Part shown: positions 5,164 to 6,920 of the stretch, in pieces
Position numbering within the stretch: position 1 is the first letter of the stretch
Layout of the letters: each line of letters begins with the position of its first letter
Assembly (NCBI GenBank): GCA_007129775.1
Contig: SKUV01000333.1
Location: 1 to 6,920, forward strand
Origin: Paracoccaceae bacterium
Lineage (GTDB): Bacteria > Pseudomonadota > Alphaproteobacteria > Rhodobacterales > Rhodobacteraceae
DNA: 6,920 bases
Reading direction: 5' to 3'
The notes under the pieces: generated by a model
Seen by the model: only the letters and a program-made list of their open reading frames with translations
Told to the model about the DNA's origin: nothing
Database searches by the model: none
Position numbers and translations under genes: made by a program

Positions 5164-6809
5164 CACGCGCGTTCCTCATCCTCTTCCATCCAGCCGCGCA
5201 GGATCTCGATCGATTCGTCCTGCCGGCTCTCGATCAGGCTGCGCAGGCGCGCGACAGGGTCGGCATCGGGGGCTTCGGGGCCGTCGATCGTGACCTCTTC
5301 CGAAGTTGGCCGGCTGCCGCCCTCGGGCGCGGGCAGGCCGCGGGCGGTGGCCCCCTGCCGCGACGCCTGGGCTGCGGCGACGTCGAGGGCACGGCCCTCC
5401 GGCAGGCCACCCGGCAGGGCATCCGGCGCGGGCAAGGCATCGTTGGGGCGGCGCGACATCAGCAGCGGTCGGAGTACGAAAAGCCCCAGCAACAGAACCA
5501 CCACCGCCAGTACGGCAAGCTGGATCAGCGCCATCGGGTCGAGCCCGCGCAGATCGAGCCCCGCCGTGACGGCCTCCGTCCCTTCCGCCGGCGCGATCCG
5601 GAAAGGCAGTGCCCGCAGGGTGATCACGTCGCCGCGCTCCGCATCGAAGCCGATGGCAGAGGCGATCAGGTCGTGCAGAGCCTCCATCTCGGCCTCGGGC
5701 CGCGGCTGCCACTCGGGGGCACCGGGGGCCGGGTCCGCCACCGGCAGCGCATCCACCAGCACCGCCACGGTGATGCGCCGGATCGCGCCGGGGCCGCGCT
5801 GCACCTCGCGTTCGATCGCCGACACCTCGTAGGTGACCCGCTCGCGTGTCTCGATATTGCGGCTCTCGGAGCGGCCGCTGCCGGCGGCATCGCCGTCAGG
5901 CAGGTTGCTGGCAACGCTGACGCCCGCGGCACCGGTGTCGTTGCTCTGGGCGTTGCGTTCCTCGGTGTCGGATTGCACGACGACCCGGCCGCTGGGATCG
6001 AAGCGCCGCTCGCGCAGCGATTCGCGGTCGGTCTCGGTATCGATCGAAAGCTCCACCACCGCCTTGCCGCGGCCCACATGGGCCTCGATCAGGCGCAGCA
6101 GGTTGCGCCGCATCTCCTCACTGCGGTCGGCCCCCGGCGCACCGGCGAGCCCATCGGCCTCGGAGCCGATCAGATTGCCCTGCGTGTCGATGACCGACAC
6201 CGCCTCGGCCTCCAGCCCCGGGACGGCGGAGGCCACCAGAAACCGCAGTGCGCGCGCGTGCGTCGGGCTGATGCCAGACCCGGCCGGCGTGACGGTGACC
6301 GACGCCGCCGGCGCGAAATCGCGCCGGAAGGGGGTGAGCGTCGATTGCGCGATATGGACGCGTGCCGCGCTCACATGGGGGCTGGCGACGATGGTGCGCG
6401 CAAGCTCGCCTTCCTTGGCGCGCCAATAGGCCGCATCGAACATCTGCGAGGTGGTGCCGAAACCCGACAGCCCGTCCAGCAGTTCATAGCCCTGATTGCC
6501 GGTCATCGGCAGGCTTTGCGCCGCCAGCGTCATGCGCAATTCGTCGCGCTGCCCCGCCGGAACAAAGAGCGAATCACCTCGCACCTGATAGGCCACGCCG
6601 CGCGCTTCGAGGGCGGCGACCACATCACCCGCCGCGCGCGCGTCGAGCCCGCCGTAGAGCAGGGCCAACGTCGGGCTCGCAGCCATCCGTGTCAGCGCCA
6701 GAACACCTGCAAAGACAGCGATCGTCACCGCGCCGAGCACCAGCCTGCGCCCCGGCGTCAGAGTGTTCCAGAGGGTTCTAACCTGTTCCAAGCCGCCAAC
6801 CTCGCCCAT
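5163..6809 (-). CDS. fliF: Flagellar MS-ring protein FliF
   Basis: FliF builds the membrane-supramembrane ring that surrounds the export gate and carries the rotor. The 548-residue protein has a cytoplasmic N-terminus, TM1 (about 23-39), and ring-building motifs 1 and 2 with GYELLD (107-112), FDAAYWRAKEGELARTI (124-140) and VSVIDTQGNLI (204-214). A third ring-building region reaches to about 400 and holds the variable beta-collar insert with SNDTGAAGVSVASN. TM2 (about 426-450) ends in LRPLL. The C-terminal tail of about 98 residues is Pro/Ala-rich and ends in RLRSLIESRQDESIEILRGW plus acidic residues, the usual FliG-binding helix. The ATG at 6809 is chosen because AGAAGG lies five bases upstream. 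GTG at 6830 lacks a ribosome site; TTG at 6791 with GAGG eight bases upstream is a second option. It is the first gene of the visible operon, behind a CtrA box. Confidence 0.96.
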   Translation of the reverse strand: MGEVGGLEQVRTLWNTLTPGRRLVLGAVTIAVFAGVLALTRMAASPTLALLYGGLDARAAGDVVAALEARGVAYQVRGDSLFVPAGQRDELRMTLAAQSLPMTGNQGYELLDGLSGFGTTSQMFDAAYWRAKEGELARTIVASPHVSAARVHIAQSTLTPFRRDFAPAASVTVTPAGSGISPTHARALRFLVASAVPGLEAEAVSVIDTQGNLIGSEADGLAGAPGADRSEEMRRNLLRLIEAHVGRGKAVVELSIDTETDRESLRERRFDPSGRVVVQSDTEERNAQSNDTGAAGVSVASNLPDGDAAGSGRSESRNIETRERVTYEVSAIEREVQRGPGAIRRITVAVLVDALPVADPAPGAPEWQPRPEAEMEALHDLIASAIGFDAERGDVITLRALPFRIAPAEGTEAVTAGLDLRGLDPMALIQLAVLAVVVLLLGLFVLRPLLMSRRPNDALPAPDALPGGLPEGRALDVAAAQASRQGATARGLPAPEGGSRPTSEEVTIDGPEAPDADPVARLRSLIESRQDESIEILRGWMEEDEERA

Positions 6810-6810
6810 C

Positions 6811-6825
6811 CGGGCCTTCTGCCCG
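6811..6825 (-). promoter_or_regulatory. Small hairpin presenting the fliF ribosome site
   Basis: On the minus strand CGGGC, AGAAG, GCCCG form a perfect five-pair GC stem with a five-base loop. The loop and the first stem base make up the AGAAGG ribosome site of fliF, and the stem ends one base before the ATG. Such a structure could tune translation of the first operon gene. Confidence 0.4.
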
Positions 6826-6852
6826 TGCACGGTCTGTTCTGGCCGGTCGCGC

Positions 6853-6867
6853 TTAACAATCGGTTAG
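6853..6867 (-). promoter_or_regulatory. CtrA box upstream of the flagellar operon
   Basis: The minus strand reads CTAACC, five bases, TTAA. Written as two half-sites this is CTAA-N7-TTAA, seven of eight matches to the CtrA core, with the favoured CC after the first half. It ends 44 bases before the fliF ATG, in a gap with no gene for at least 111 bases (6810-6920). CtrA controls early flagellar genes in Caulobacter and motility in Rhodobacteraceae, so the context supports it strongly. A weak -10 (AGAACA, 6840-6835) lies 12 bases downstream. Confidence 0.65.
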
Positions 6868-6920
6868 TGGGCTGAGGAGTATAGGGCAGAAGTGCGATCA
6901 CGCGAGATGGATAGATGAGC

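Noticed and set aside
6810..6830. GTG at 6830 as the fliF start, adding seven residues.
   Set aside because: No Shine-Dalgarno precedes it, while the ATG at 6809 has AGAAGG five bases upstream.
5136..6875. A 579-codon open frame on the plus strand, antisense to fliF and fliH.
   Set aside because: Its translation is Arg/Gly/His/Gln-rich without domains, and the opposite strand encodes clear FliF and FliH. It is an artefact of high-GC codon usage.
6878..6883. TATACT on the minus strand as a -10 element for fliF.
   Set aside because: The expected -35 position reads CTCGCG, and this placement would put the CtrA box downstream of the transcript start. Kept only as a weak alternative.
6868..6920. 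End of a fliL gene or the start of a divergent gene at the right edge (ATG at 6915).
   Set aside because: None of the minus frames resembles a FliL C-terminus, and only two codons of the possible plus-strand gene are visible without a clear ribosome site.

Overview
The window is high-GC DNA whose protein sequences most resemble those of Rhodobacteraceae (Rhodobacter/Roseobacter group, Alphaproteobacteria). Three things point there: the wording of the Hsp33 and FliF proteins, the flagellar order fliF-fliH-fliN-fliP with no fliG in between, and CtrA-type boxes near motility genes. It looks chromosomal. I see no insertion sequence, phage gene, CRISPR array, tRNA or rRNA. The family placement rests on recalled protein resemblance, not on a search.

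Left part (1-1409). A partial hslO gene (redox chaperone Hsp33, minus strand, C-terminal zinc domain beyond the left edge) is divergent from a 160-residue Nudix hydrolase on the plus strand. The 143-bp gap between them holds an RpoH-like or sigma-70-like promoter reading into hslO.

Middle part (1394-3528). A 426-residue response regulator fused to a SpoIIE/PP2C-type phosphatase (minus strand, TTG start) meets the Nudix gene tail to tail with a 16-bp overlap. It is divergent from a small single-domain histidine phosphotransfer (Hpt) protein. The 145-bp gap between these two has a CtrA-like box and a short direct repeat. The likely wiring is that Hpt passes phosphate to or from the receiver, which sets phosphatase activity on an unseen anti-sigma-factor antagonist. 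A roughly 380-bp gap without a convincing gene follows.

Right part (3529-6920). A tightly packed minus-strand flagellar operon runs fliF, fliH, fliN, fliP. It builds the MS ring, the export-ATPase regulator, the C-ring switch protein and the export-gate core. Junctions overlap by 1 and 8 bases or are separated by 2 bases, so translation is probably coupled. A good CtrA box (7 of 8 core bases) lies 44 bases before the chosen fliF start, followed by a small hairpin whose loop contains most of the ribosome binding site.

The most interesting signal is that the flagellar operon and the receiver-phosphatase gene carry similar CtrA-like boxes. They have the same orientation and almost the same distance from their start codons (44 and 48 bases). 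This suggests that a phosphorelay output module and the flagellum are controlled together. All protein families here are known; I found no wholly new system.
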